Under the pieces are notes generated by a model. It saw nothing but the letters and a program-made list of their open reading frames with translations. It was not told the origin of the DNA and searched no databases. Shown piece by piece: positions 9,561 to 20,988 of a stretch of 64,000 bases of DNA. Every line of letters starts with the position of its first letter. Position 1 is the stretch's first letter. Position numbers and translations under genes: made by a program. The stretch is from Macrobrachium rosenbergii (taxonomy: Eukaryota; Arthropoda; Malacostraca; Decapoda; Palaemonidae): NCBI RefSeq assembly GCF_040412425.1, contig NC_089795.1, forward strand, positions 77,325,163 to 77,389,162, read 5' to 3'.

Positions 9561-11676
9561 TTTATTAAAGGGAAAATATTATGAAATGAACCCCCACCGA
9601 AACATGTGCTCCTCGTCAAGCGGATTGTCTTATATGACAAATCTTTTGCAGTTCGCAAAAGATAAAATCCTTATATTTCCTAACACGAAGCTCCATGGCT
9701 GTTACATAAGAAGCTCCATGTGATAAATGTGGGCAGACTGGAATCCTTTTGGTTGATTGCCAGTTTCTGATCTCGGAACCAGCTGTCTGAAGCTTGGAAG
9801 AATTTCTTAATAATATTCGGTGTGTCGTATCTCTTTTGCTGAACAGGCTCAATAATACGTCAAATTCACTGTTCATGTTTTATCTTTTTTTCATATGTTC
9901 TTTATTATTCATCTCGGTTGTTCATCGTTGTTATTTCTCCCTTATAATTTATTCTTTACCTCTCTTTTCAATTTCTTTTCCTGTAGAGAACTCCTTTCCC
10001 TAATGGAGCCCTTGGGCTTGTGGCAATCCACTTTTCCGATTAGGGTTATAGCTAGGCTATAACAAAAATAATCAAAATAATGCATCCCATTTCTAAATTA
10101 AAACTTGCACTGTAACTATAGCGGTTCAAACCTACTTTTAACTAGATTCTGAACACAAGTGTCTGTTTTCCTCTCACAATATCCTAATTTGATTTTTCCA
10201 AGATGGATGATGAATGATACATCCATCCATCATCCAGTTGTTTTATCAAAATGCAATCAAAATGTGTGTGTGTGTGTGTGTTTCTAATCACCATGATTCC
10301 ACGAGGCATCTGCAAATAGTGTACGTACCTTGAAACCTCTGGGTATCATCCCCTTTGAGAGAGCCTTTGAATATTTCATTTTCGGTCTAGACACTCAAGG
10401 CTTCTGGCGGGGTTGGGAACACAGCCGTGTGAGATAATGTGCATATCTGAGACATTTGGAAAAACCAGCCTGAGAATTGGCAATTCATGTGGGAATTACG
10501 ACAGTGTTGGCTCTTTCAGTTACATATTGTTGCGTTGAAAACTGCAATGTGGTTCACTGTCTAAGCATAAGATAAAAAAAAAGGTATAAACTTACATTCA
10601 TCATAATGTGTTGTATGCTTTTATTTATTTATTTATTTTTTGCTTTTATTTGGCTGCGTGAAGATTTCAATCTCTCCTGGAAACCAAATTTAAGGCTGCA
10701 CTAATAATAACGATTGTCAGCAATCAATGTGTATAAAAACTAAGTGTCTTTGTGTACTAAAAAAATAATTAGACCTATCTTAAAAATCTGCAAATTACAT
10801 GTAATCAAATGGGTAAGCGCACAACTGATTTCCGCACTAGAGACAAAGAATTAATCACAAGATATAAATAAAGGAAAAGGCACTAAAAAGTGGATACAGA
10901 TAACCATTAAAGATTGAACTACCTTCATTAAATATTTTGTGCAGACTGTCACTGAAGAGCTCATTTACTTATGTATAGTAATCTACCGTAAGTAAAAGAT
11001 TATCAAAACAAGTGAAACAAGTTTTAATTACGAACAATGAAACATCACATCTGCTTTTAGTTAGTCCTAAAAGTATTCATCGATTTCATTTTTTCAAAGC
11101 ACGGACGAACCGAAAATCACCTAGACCCAAGACGTCATGAGGTAAAGACAAATTTTCAACAGCTACTGATCACTAGAACCGGTTCGACGACCCTCCCAGG
11201 AAGTGGACTGAAAATCCCGATATTTGCCTGACGTTTATGTGAATCTGCGGAGTATTTATAGGAAGCAGAAATCCATTCGTGGTGGGGCTTCTTAGCTCCC
11301 GATTCTTTATTCGTCCTGGTATTTATGGGTGGTCGATTGGCCAAGGGTGGAAAAGACGGTCTAGAAAAGACTGATTTAAGCCCGCGAAGACAGGAACGGT
11401 TTGAGGTGAGAGAGTGAGAGAGAGAGATAGAGAGAGAGAGATAGCCGGTGAGGGGAAGTTCAAAAGGAAGACAAAAATACGACGCTCTGAAAGGACACAG
11501 ACAACTGGAAATGAGGGGAGTCTGGGAATTGCGTCAAGAAGGTATGACAGATTCTTCCATTTTTACACGACCTGACGTTTCAACGGTCAGATAAACTAGC
11601 GTTATCTAAGTGTAAAACGTTGCAAAAAATGAGAGGTTTGGAATGGCAAGCTTTGAGGAAGAGATGATAAATTAGA

Positions 11677-11680
<4 letters not shown>
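9561..11680. other. Unique sequence with minor simple repeats
   Basis: Contains a short hairpin TGGATGATG/CATCATCCA (10204-10236), a (TG)9 run near 10264, a TTTA run near 10620 and an impure GA patch at 11406-11445. No gene is recognised. Positions 11150-11400 are noticeably less AT-rich than the surroundings. Confidence 0.45.

Positions 11681-11728
<48 letters not shown>
11681..11728. repeat. (GA)n microsatellite
   Basis: Uninterrupted GA run. Confidence 0.95.
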
Positions 11729-11731
<3 letters not shown>

Positions 11732-12155
11732 CGTAGGTCTCAGAGCGTAGAAATCGTCCCTTTGAGAACCGTGAGACTGGAACAGGATCTGGACCCCTTT
11801 TGTGAATATCCTCACAGCACAACTGCCCAGTAAATAATAGTGGAAAAGATTTAACAACAATGACTCAATAGCAAATAATAAAGGAATTTTTCTTTTCTGT
11901 ACTGCAACATCTAGGGAAGAGACGGAAAAGGGAGCGGGCGAGGAAGGGAAAAGGAGAGCGAGAGACCTTTCATCAGGAAGCCACTTCAGAATTAGGTTAG
12001 AAAAAATGAAATGAAGAGAAAAACGTGGGCAAAAAATAAACTGCTTCCTGTTTGTTTTTATTTATAGTTCTTTACTGCTCTCTTGGAAGGACTGAAATGA
12101 CTTGTTGGGAGCCATCACATACGTCATTCTGAATTACCCATCTTCGGTTGTACTT
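11729..12155. other. Unique sequence
   Basis: Purine-rich in its second half. No gene or known repeat recognised. Confidence 0.4.
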
Positions 12156-12156
12156 A

Positions 12157-12187
<31 letters not shown>

Positions 12188-12206
12188 CACACACACACGC
12201 ACATGC
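12156..12206. repeat. (CA)n microsatellite
   Basis: CA run with two G interruptions (ACGCACAC). Confidence 0.9.
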
Positions 12207-12428
12207 AGAGGGGGAACAACCGCCAAAAGATCTCTATAAGAGTGAAAGTGATACAGAATAGAAAAATGGTAAGGCTGCTTTTCTTTTGGGGGGGTGTGGG
12301 GGCGGGTACGTATGTTTAAGGAAGAGCAGGCTCTCATTTTGTTTAGCAATGTGTGAATAGTAGTTATGATCCTAAGAATCAAGTTCGACAGGCAAGACAA
12401 AAATTTAAAGGGAATGTATTCATGACGT

Positions 12429-12429
<1 letters not shown>
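12207..12429. other. Unique sequence
   Basis: Includes a G-run patch near 12289-12305. Nothing else is seen. Confidence 0.35.
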
Positions 12430-12525
<96 letters not shown>

Positions 12526-12542
12526 TACACATACATATATAC

Positions 12543-12592
<50 letters not shown>
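12430..12592. repeat. (AT)n-(GT)n-(TA)n compound microsatellite
   Basis: AT run 12430-12490, GT run 12490-12524, short TACACATACATATATA spacer, then TA run 12545-12592. The two TA tracts can fold on each other. Confidence 0.95.
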
Positions 12593-12595
<3 letters not shown>

Positions 12596-12976
12596 ATATA
12601 CGTATATATAAATGGTATTCATAGTGTCATCCAGCGCGGGAAGCATGGGGCACATGTTTAATATGATTGAAAATATAAGAAAATTTTGGCAGATCATAAC
12701 AGTAGATATTGGTAATTGTCCTGCATTCCCAGCATGCTATGTTGAAATGCATTCGAAAGCACAAGCACTCTTTGCCAGTACTTGACATAGGAGCTATTGT
12801 ACTCTACACCATTTGGATGCACGCATGAATGACCTGGATACAAGCATACCACGTGGCTTAGGCACAAACGTTCACACCATCACCCGAACGTTTTCTGACG
12901 ACATGTGACAGCCATCTTTACGAGAATTATGTTATTTAGTTATAATAGTCTTAAGTGAATTATCATCTGCGTTTGG
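12593..12976. other. Unique sequence
   Basis: No feature recognised. Confidence 0.4.
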
Positions 12977-13085
12977 GAGCGATTTCACATGGCCTAGGTA
13001 GGCCCATGGGATAGACCCACGGGATGGGTTGCCCATGAGTGAAATCACAACATATTCATGCTTGACCGACGACCCACAATCGCTC
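12977..13085. repeat. Nested palindromic element
   Basis: The outer pair is GAGCGATT (12977-12984) with AATCGCTC (13078-13085). An inner pair, GATTTCACATGG (12981-12992) with CCATGAGTGAAATC (13033-13046), encloses further complementary GGCCCATGGG and GCCCATG words. It is a stem-rich GC patch of about 110 bp in AT-rich DNA, and may be a small MITE or a decayed palindrome. Confidence 0.5.
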
Positions 13086-14142
13086 AAGGGGCGGCCTTAC
13101 AAATTGAAGTGATCGACGATGATCGTTTTGTTATTAAGAGAGCACCGTTTGGTGTGACCTGAAACAATGGGAACTGTGAGTCTGTATATGTCTGTGACTT
13201 TGATTAAGAAGGGGACAGTAATACAATTTGGAATATTAACATTAGAAGAGATTTAAACTTTCTTTTGTAAATTCTGGGGGAAAAAAAAGTCATTAAAAAA
13301 CTATCAACGAAGAGGTCGGCTGAAATCTACAATTGCCGTCCTTTTCCGCTAAATATTCTTGTTTACGTAGATACTTGAAGACGATTTATAAAGAGTACAG
13401 TGGTATAATAGTCCAGGAAAAAAATCTGATATTCAGTAGAATGTGTTGCATAAAGCATGTTATATATAAGGAATTTGCGAAAATGAAAAACTTAAAATCT
13501 TTTTAGTGTACATTTATAGAAAGTTCATGAAAAAGTTATGTCTTTTCTGTTGCAGCGTAGAATCACCTCGCCATTCATATGGGTATATGATATCATGTTA
13601 TCTGTTTACATATACACATTTAATTATGGCTTGTGCAAGTTCGTTTAGGAAAATTACTCGTCTTAACAATGGCTGAACAATTGCTGATTTTGTTTGCAAA
13701 GTTTAAAACATTCAATTTGGCAACTTGGATTTTTTAACATATCAAGAAAAAGAAAATTGTGTAATATCAATTATAAAAAAAAGAGTTGCTATTGATTATT
13801 GCAAATGACATTGTCAATCATTTGCTCTATGAGCATCAACTTGATCGCACGAGCATAATAAAATTGGACGAGGCTCAGACGCAAACACACAGGGGCGCAA
13901 TTTATTGACCATCCAAATGACTTATGGGATTATATGCTCCTTATCACTCCTCAGAGCGCTATAACTTTGTGTGTATGGGAAGAACATAATGGCAATCTTC
14001 TTATCTCTACGGACGAAATTAATAAAACGGCGAGGGTAGATAGATGGAGAAAATTAGGAAGGAAGATATGGCATTCAATCTCCATTAGATGATCGGCCTT
14101 CCTCGGGCAAAATGAGCACATTCACAAAAAGATCAACGAATA
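13086..14142. other. Unique sequence, no gene seen
   Basis: AT-rich, with short frames only. Nothing recognised. Confidence 0.45.
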
Positions 14143-14490
14143 AATCCCAGTAGGGCGGTAGCGCCGTCAGTGCACCTCACGTGATGCACCGTAGGCATTA
14201 CTGAAAGGTGTTTTGCAGCGTTCCTTCGATCCCTAGTTGCATCCACTTTTTTGCCTTTTACTGTATCTCCAGTTCCGTTTCCTTTCTTCAATCTTGCTGT
14301 CCAGCAACTCTGACTATTACTGTTAAGTGCAACTGAGGGGTGTTTTATCACAGCTCCAACTTTATATCTTTGTACTTCGCCTCCTTTATTTGCTAGATCT
14401 TTTCATCTTGCTGTCCAACCGCTCCAACACCCTCTTTTTACTGTCTTAATCTCAGAATAACAGAAAGTGCCCCAGTGCCTGGCTTGACAG
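14143..14490 (-). mobile_element. Stem-loop-ended retroposon, subfamily G
   Basis: On the minus strand it begins AAGCCAGGCACTGGGGCAC and has GGTTGGACAGCAAGATGA and CAGTTGCACTTAAC. A second TGGACAGCAAGATTGAAG lies inside. It ends with the stem GTGCATC/GGTGCAC (one G-T pair), then TGACGGCGCTACCGCCC. Both ends match subfamily F (7686 and 8316), but the middle differs, so the two subfamilies share termini around different bodies. No clear target duplication is seen. Confidence 0.75.
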
Positions 14491-14796
14491 CGAACAAACG
14501 AACGCACCAACAAAGGTGAGCTAACAAACAAAACCCAACCTTGCATGAAGCCTCCCAGAAAGGCTGTTATAACGGTACTGTATCCTAAAATTACATTTTT
14601 AAACTGGTTTTAAGACGGATTACTATGACCTGAAGAGTTGGATTCCAACGCTTTTTGTTATTTAGGGAGATCTTTACCGGCATTAGCGAAGAGTTACGAG
14701 TGTGTGTGTGTGTGTGGAAGGGGTTCTCTTTTTTACCTCGTTTCCATGAAGCTAATCAGTCGAATTTTCTCTCAGCTTTACGTAATACTCCACCCA
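14491..14796. other. Unique sequence
   Basis: A short (TG)n lies at 14699-14715. No gene recognised. Confidence 0.4.
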
Positions 14797-14909
14797 CCTG
14801 TCGGGTAACATATATGGAAATATATTATTCACGAGGTAGAGTGAATTGGATGTTAAAGGATGTTTGTAGATTAATGTATATGAATCACGGTGATGTGATA
14901 AAAAATTCA

Positions 14910-14958
<49 letters not shown>

Positions 14959-15044
14959 CATATATATATATATCCATCACCACAGGTAAAAATAAAATTA
15001 GACTGGTGTGTAGGCACTGACCGGTTTCAGCTTGATTTCCAGGC
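14797..15044 (+). repeat. (TA)n-linked arm repeat with downstream module
   Basis: Positions 14797-14912 carry the arm also found at 32435-32568 and twice at 58417-58640 (blocks ACATATATGGAAATATATTA, GATGTTAAAGGATGTTTGTAG and GAATCACGGTGATGTGAT). The arm ends directly in (TA)n (14913-14974). After the TA tract comes CCATCACCACAGG, then GGCACTGACCGGTTTCAGC, a module I remember as following the same TA tract in other shrimp sequences (unverified). Confidence 0.65.
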
Positions 15045-15365
15045 CACTGACGAATGGCTTTTCATCCATTCAGTGTTCAAGACAGTGAAAAGAGTGAGTT
15101 GGAGAGGCTAGACAGCAAGATAAAAGAGATCCGGAAAATAAAATAGATGAAGTACAAAATCGATCTAAATTTAAACGGGGAGAAAACCCGACAGTTGCAC
15201 TATGCAGTAACAGTTGGAGGTCGACCAGCAACATGGAGGAAAGAAAGAGGGAATGAAGGTCAATTATATGGCCAAAATGAAGATGCAGCTATGGGCCAAA
15301 GGGATGCTGCAAACACCAGCTACAATAATGCTGCAATTGCACCACGGTGAGATACACACTAAGAC
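15045..15365 (+). mobile_element. Stem-loop-ended retroposon, subfamily G, degraded copy
   Basis: It matches 14143-14490 in order: CATTCAGTG, GGCTAGACAGCAAGAT, AGATGAAGTACAAAAT, GACAGTTGCACTATGCAG and GGGATGCTGCAAACACC. The 3' stem is decayed (TTGCACCACGGTGAGATACAC). It abuts the (TA)n-linked repeat upstream. Confidence 0.6.
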
Positions 15366-15470
15366 ATAGGTAATGATATGTCTTCGTATCTGTATAATAT
15401 TTTTATGCATGGGATAGATAAATCAGAGAGTTAACAGCACTGTAGATGAACATTTGTGGAATAAGGAAAG
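15366..15470. other. Short unique spacer
   Basis: No feature recognised. Confidence 0.3.
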
Positions 15471-15990
15471 GGGTCACAAATGGAGTACCTGATGCTTTCT
15501 GATGACATTGTTACTTGGTCATAATGGAGAGGAGTTGCAGTGTGAAAAGGTTTTAAATTGTTTGCTAGACAAGTAAGTGGAAAGCTATAGCTAAAATTAA
15601 AATATGGGGAATGGATGAAAGTCAGGAAAATGGAAAAATGAATGTCAGCCCAGATATTGGAAGACAAGGCTAAATTTAATGTAGGATGAGAGAACAGACA
15701 GGTCATAGGATAGGTGAAACAAGCAAGGTGGCAAGATCTCTGCAAATGGTTTGGAAGGAAAGAGCAGTGGTTACAGAATCAAAAGTTGAGAAATAATGAG
15801 GGGATTGCTAGGCCAACTCCCCACTGCTGTTGACTGTGCGGGGAAGGGAGCAATGTTCATCTATAGAAGATGCAGTAAAACCATTACCACTGGTAAGAAT
15901 GTAAGTGTTGTAGGGTGACATTTTCACAATGAAATGGAAAGGTATTAAGTTCGGGATGCATAAAGTATGTGTAGGGAGCGGCGAGGGGAG
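15471..15990 (+). pseudogene. Decayed non-LTR retrotransposon (LINE) RT fragment
   Basis: Conceptual translation on the plus strand gives LMLSDDIVTWS at about 15490-15522. This corresponds to the reverse transcriptase catalytic box normally reading FLYADDIVLLS, with Ala replaced by Ser or Asp in the decayed copy. It continues with a segment resembling the region after that box in LINE polymerases (FKLFARQV, then LKLKYGEWMKV, then SANG further on). Stops interrupt the frame about every 20-40 codons, so it is a pseudogene. It covers a different part of the protein from the copies at 29780-30910 and 35262-35860. What is known: this box holds the two metal-binding aspartates of RT. Membership of the same family as the other remnants is inference. 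Confidence 0.5.
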
Positions 15991-16296
15991 AGTCAAACAC
16001 ACAGTTAATGAGCCCTCTGTATCGATTTGTAATACTGGGAAATTTTCTGCTCAGGGGTTCATCCTTGATTCAACGGTTTAAGGACGATTCCAGAGAACAA
16101 AGGAACGCAAAAATCATTGTGCATTTAAACATTAAAATTGCATATTTAAGAATGAACGCCCCGTGTAGAAAACAATCACAACAATAGCCAATTCATTCAT
16201 TACCAAAACAGAAAGCTTTTCACAACACACTAAACCTCATCATACACACACACTGTACTGTTCGTCCCTTCCTTTCCAATTTATCGTCCACAGTCT
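15991..16296. other. Unique sequence
   Basis: No feature recognised. It may include the decayed tail of the LINE fragment. Confidence 0.35.
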
Positions 16297-16397
16297 CTTC
16301 TTAGCCACGTAAAATAAGTCTAATCCTTCGGGCCAGCCCTAGGAGAGCTGTTAATCAGCTCAGTGGTCTGGTAAAACTAAGGTATACTTAACTTTTC
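16297..16397 (+). mobile_element. SINE-1, 5'-truncated copy
   Basis: Only the 3' third of SINE-1 is present: TTAGCCACGTAAAATAAG, CAGCCCTAGGAGAGCTG, AATCAGCTCAGTGGTCTGG and the terminal GGTATACTTAACTTTTC. 5' truncation is typical of incomplete reverse transcription. Confidence 0.85.
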
Positions 16398-16659
16398 ACT
16401 ATTCCTAATCAGAACGTATCATCTGCAAACATATAGTCTTTCCTCACTCCATTTTAGACACTTTTTTCTTATCCTATAACTTATCCCTTAGGCCTGAACA
16501 GTTGCTTCCAAAGGCATTCTCGACCTTGCCACTGTTGCATCATTGAGATATGTCTCTCCTGCAACTTCCACAATTAACAAATCTACAAATGGTTCATTCC
16601 ATCAAACCAGGAATGTGTTCACTTGAGACAGCATCTCCCCATTTGCATCCGAGAACTAT
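16398..16659. other. Unique sequence
   Basis: No feature recognised. Confidence 0.35.
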
Positions 16660-16666
16660 ATATATA

Positions 16667-16716
<50 letters not shown>

Positions 16717-16744
16717 TATATATATATACATACAGTATATATAA
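16660..16744. repeat. (TA)n microsatellite
   Basis: TA tract with a TAATA interruption and TACAGTATATA edges. Confidence 0.95.
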
Positions 16745-17952
16745 TAAACATGAAACTGTAGCTTTATGTAACATCACAACGCAATTTCTAAACGAAATTT
16801 TATCAACGTATTTCCCTCGGCAAGCAGCAGCAATATATTATATCATAATATTGACTAGTTTAAAAGATAAGTTTGATTCATATTATGTCCCGCTTTCACC
16901 AATCCCTTTCAGAATGACCGGTGCATCTATAGCCTATCATATTAAAAATGTTCCGGGATAGTTTTATCTTAGTGGCGGTTTCCCATTAGTTAATTAGTCA
17001 CATGGCCATTTCATGGCACAAAGGATGGCGCAGTTTTGACATAGTAGCATTATCCTGATCAACGACGCCATCGACTAATCTCTACATGTATATTCCTTCC
17101 ATTAATCCATTCTCTCTCTCTCTCTCGAATTGCTTCAAACAACAATTGACTTACTTGGAGCGTTTATCTAAACCTTGAACCATAACCGCCTTCATTATCA
17201 GCTAGACAACTGAATATCAACTTGCCTTCAAAGCGGTCGTTTTCAGTCGCACATATTCACTAAGCCTTCATTCCGAACATAGCAAATGGCAACAAGCCAA
17301 TCGGGGGGCAGTGTGGCGAGCGGGTAGACGAAATGACCAACAAGTCCAACAGTCCATACTAATCCACTTCGCGGCAGTTCTTTGAGCGAATTGGCTCCCA
17401 GACCTTTGTTTCGACCGGCCGTGCATTCTGATAATGCTTTTATCCGTTTAATTGGTTGACGACGATTAATATGACGAAACTCACACGAAGAGTTTCTGAG
17501 GGATCAAGAGGCCGCATTCGAGGCGAGTGTCGAGTTTGATGGGACTACAGATGGTATCATTGGACGACAGTGGTTGAATAGCAAATTCTCCCCCTATCAA
17601 CTGAGCTGAAGTGAAATGGTCAGCTTCACAGAAATACATCGGGTAACGGAGCACGTCCTCATGGCTTTCCTTTTCTCAGTTTCTTATTCACTGCTTGTCT
17701 TTGGCTTTCACAAATTTCTCATGCAATGGTTTTCACATGCTTCCAAAATTTTATTTGTAATGCTTCCCATACGTTGCTCAAAATCTAATATGCAAAGCTT
17801 TAACTGAAAGTTTTTATTTCATATATCTGTATTTCATATATCAGTGAAAACCAATTGATACAAATAACAGAGTGATCACCGATTTATATTGAGTTCTGAC
17901 TAGCACCCTAACAACACATTCAAATGCTAGATTTTAAAGAAAGATAGGTCGG

Positions 17953-17953
<1 letters not shown>
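16745..17953. other. Unique sequence including a less AT-rich island
   Basis: Positions 17280-17540 are richer in GC and CpG than their neighbourhood and contain ATTGGC/GCCAAT words and TTAATTGG/GATTAATA motifs. A regulatory role is possible but unproven. No gene is recognised. Confidence 0.4.

Positions 17954-18012
<59 letters not shown>
17954..18012. repeat. (GA)n microsatellite
   Basis: Uninterrupted GA run. Confidence 0.95.
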
Positions 18013-18015
<3 letters not shown>

Positions 18016-18225
18016 AATGTATGAATAATTCTGCTTTACCCAATCCCTTGTTTTCTCGTGCTAATGCTCCCTTTTTCAGGGATTAATAGTTGAATCGAAA
18101 GAAATGATGTAATGTATAATCACTTGATTATATATTAATTTAAACAAATTTCAACAATCTTGTCTAATCCTTTCAGATTTCCAAATAAAACATCCTGACT
18201 TTACCTATAATTATTTAGCATCTTT

Positions 18226-18306
18226 ATACAGATTTTCCCTTTGAAATTGTTGAGAGAGAAGCTGAGAGGATATACCAAATGGAATACAGTTAATAGAACG
18301 TATTGT
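18226..18306. repeat. Local duplicated segment, copy 1
   Basis: TTGTTGAGAGAGAAGCTGAG and CCAAATGGAATACAGTTAAT, then AGAACGTATTG, align with 18630-18703 at an offset of about 404 bp and roughly 70 percent identity by eye. Confidence 0.5.
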
Positions 18307-18629
18307 ATAATCAAGTGATAATACATTGCTGCCTTCTTTTGAAAGTAAGTATTTAGAGCAAGGCTTGGGCAATGCAAAATTATTCAGTAGCATCACGGTT
18401 TCTAGTAAATACCGAATCTGCTCCTAAGATGAAGCAAAAAAATTTTTTTTCTCAGTAGCTTCTCTTGCCCTATTTGCGGCTCATAGACTCTCAACAGAGA
18501 AACGTTGCCATACCTAGGAAAGGGTATCTTTTCAATTTCGTTTTGATATAAGTAAGAAAAACCAATCTCGTCGATGAAAGATGTATATTACAGGATATTA
18601 CAATGTCCCAAAGCCGTTCCTTGTTGTTA

Positions 18630-18703
18630 ATACAGAGGATCCCTTGGACATTGTTGAGGGAGAAACAGGAATACCGAATGGCGCACAATTAATGGAACGT
18701 AAC
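18630..18703. repeat. Local duplicated segment, copy 2
   Basis: TACAGAGGATCCCTTGGACA, TTGTTGAGGGAGAAACAGG, then CACAATTAATGGAACGTAA, matching 18226-18306. The function is unknown. A plus-strand frame (18581-18778) crosses it, but the first copy does not keep the frame open. Confidence 0.5.
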
Positions 18704-20925
18704 TGGCTATTTCTACTGTACGAGTACATCAGCCGCTACAGTTGGGCTTTACAGGTAGGTCGATGCACCCTGGGGTAGTAGTGCACGGTTGGATTAGGAT
18801 GTATTTTGGTACGATTTCGGTATGTGCTGGTGAGCACATGTGAACCTGTAATTTACTTATCGGCTTGGAAATATAGGAAGAACAAACATGATGCAAACGC
18901 ACTTTATGACAGGTGGATGTTCGTAAATATGACAGACTGGCGTATCGTTACTAACGGCGTAGAAATAGCCATTGTGTTATATATGAATCTGCCGCACACT
19001 GGACACGTTCCATATTTTCAAATAAATAACGGAAAATATAAAACCCACGAAAACTTTATAACCCCATTTCAAACTTGTACACGCAGTTACTCGTAACCGT
19101 GGCCAGCAATTAATATTAAAGGCCTTGTAAATTTTGTTAACGAATGACCCAGTAGACTAAAAGGGAAGGGGATAGGGCCTTCCGGGAAGGTAATTAATAT
19201 ATAGGCATAACTATGTCGGTGCTCGTGTTTACCTTGCACACAGTTAGGCCTACCTGCCTCTGCACTTGATGCTGGAGTTAGTTCGTTTTTTTGTTGCTCA
19301 GTCTGTACTGCATTTTCTTCCTTTACTTATGCCAGTCTTTTTCTTCATTTAAGTTCATTTCTATTGCTCCCGATATTCTGAAGATAAGAATTCTTAGCAG
19401 AAAGGAGTTTAAGAAAACTTTTGCTTGGCATCTCGAAAGCGTTATGGTAATCCTATGAAATCTAATAATTGATAATTAAATTTTATGATTTAATCTACTT
19501 CAAGGTTACGATTAGAGTAATGTTTTTTACATACGAACCCCAACAGACGAGAAAAACATACAGTTTGAAATACACATCAAACTTCCATTTCCGATGGCGG
19601 TAGTCACAACAATCAATCTAGGAATAACATAAATAACTGTCGTAATTACAAAAATGAACCAGTTAATGGTTATAAATGTTTAATAATGTTAGCAAATGGG
19701 TTTTACGTGCGCATACACTGTGAGCCATGCGATTATAGGATTACATCATTTGTGCAATAAAGGTCGATTATTTCATCCCGGTTTGATGGCTTTATCGGTT
19801 TTGCATTTTCATGTTATGACAAGGAACTTATCTCCCCTCGTATGCATGTTGCGAGTCAACTCGAACTGAAGTGAGAGGAGGGAACAGTGATGAATATGAC
19901 CAACTTTATTGTTTACGGTTCCCACACAGTACTTAGAGGAGAGCAAAGCTTTTCCCGAGCAACTGTAGACGACGCAGAGGCGCCAACTCTGGTTCCAGCA
20001 ACTCTCTTTAAGAAAATATGAGTGTGTGTGTGTGTGTGTGTTTGAGAGAGAGGGAGTATTTGAGAAAGTCACGAGTTTCATTTTTGCATGATTTCCCATA
20101 ATTTAGAGGGGTAGTTTCTTATAAGCTTTTTATAACGATTTGGTGTCACAAGATTCATCACCTAGGGCACTGCAAGTCTCCTGAAAGGTCACATATAAAA
20201 GGAAGATTGCGTTGCTTTGCTTTGTTTCACGAAGCTGAAGACGTCATAGATGAAGTTGCTGAAGGCGTGTTAGTTACTGATGATAAGACTAATGGAAAAG
20301 CTGACTTATAAGGAAATTAAGATTTAGCAGCAAGGCAAAGGTTATGGAGCGACTGGTTGACCTGTAAAATAATAGGTGAATGAGAAGGTAGTTTGTTCAG
20401 GGTTACAGATGAAGTCATAAAGTACCTTGTAAGCAATATGTCATAGATTAATGAATTTGTGTAAGAGGAAAACTTGTGACATAGAGTGCAAAGCAACGAA
20501 GATAAAATTCCCAAAATGATAAAAAAGTGAATTAAAAAAAAAATCAATAGTCACAGGAGCTAAAGCAAGGTATGTGGAATATTTAGAGGTAGAGCTATGT
20601 CTGGTACAACTTGCAGACGGTCAGGTATGAACAATTCACAGGTGGTGAAGATGAATCTGGGATATTTAAGACGAGGAACGACAGACAGTAAGAAAGACGT
20701 GTTGAGCCGGTAGATAGATAGCTGTGGAGATATATGCAGAATGGGCTGCTCACGTTCATTCGATATATATGTGTTATCAATAAGCACAATGACCGAACTT
20801 CTAGAGAAATTACAAGGTCAATTTGGCTATTAATAATATACTAATTAAGTTAAGACAACATTTTGTTCATTAGCGTTGTGACACCTGGATTGGAAGATTG
20901 CATTCAAGTGGCTAATTGGTAATGC

Positions 20926-20928
<3 letters not shown>
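18704..20928. other. Unique sequence, no gene seen
   Basis: Contains a small (TG)n at 20021-20041. Frames of 60-96 codons show no domain that I know. A forward frame at 18806-19096 (96 codons) is the least biased of them but has no recognisable homology. Confidence 0.4.

Positions 20929-20987
<59 letters not shown>
20929..20987. repeat. (GA)n microsatellite
   Basis: Uninterrupted GA run. Confidence 0.95.

Positions 20988-20988
<1 letters not shown>

Noticed and set aside
18806..19096. Small gene of 96 codons
   Set aside because: Composition is plausible, but there is no recognisable domain, signal or splice pattern.
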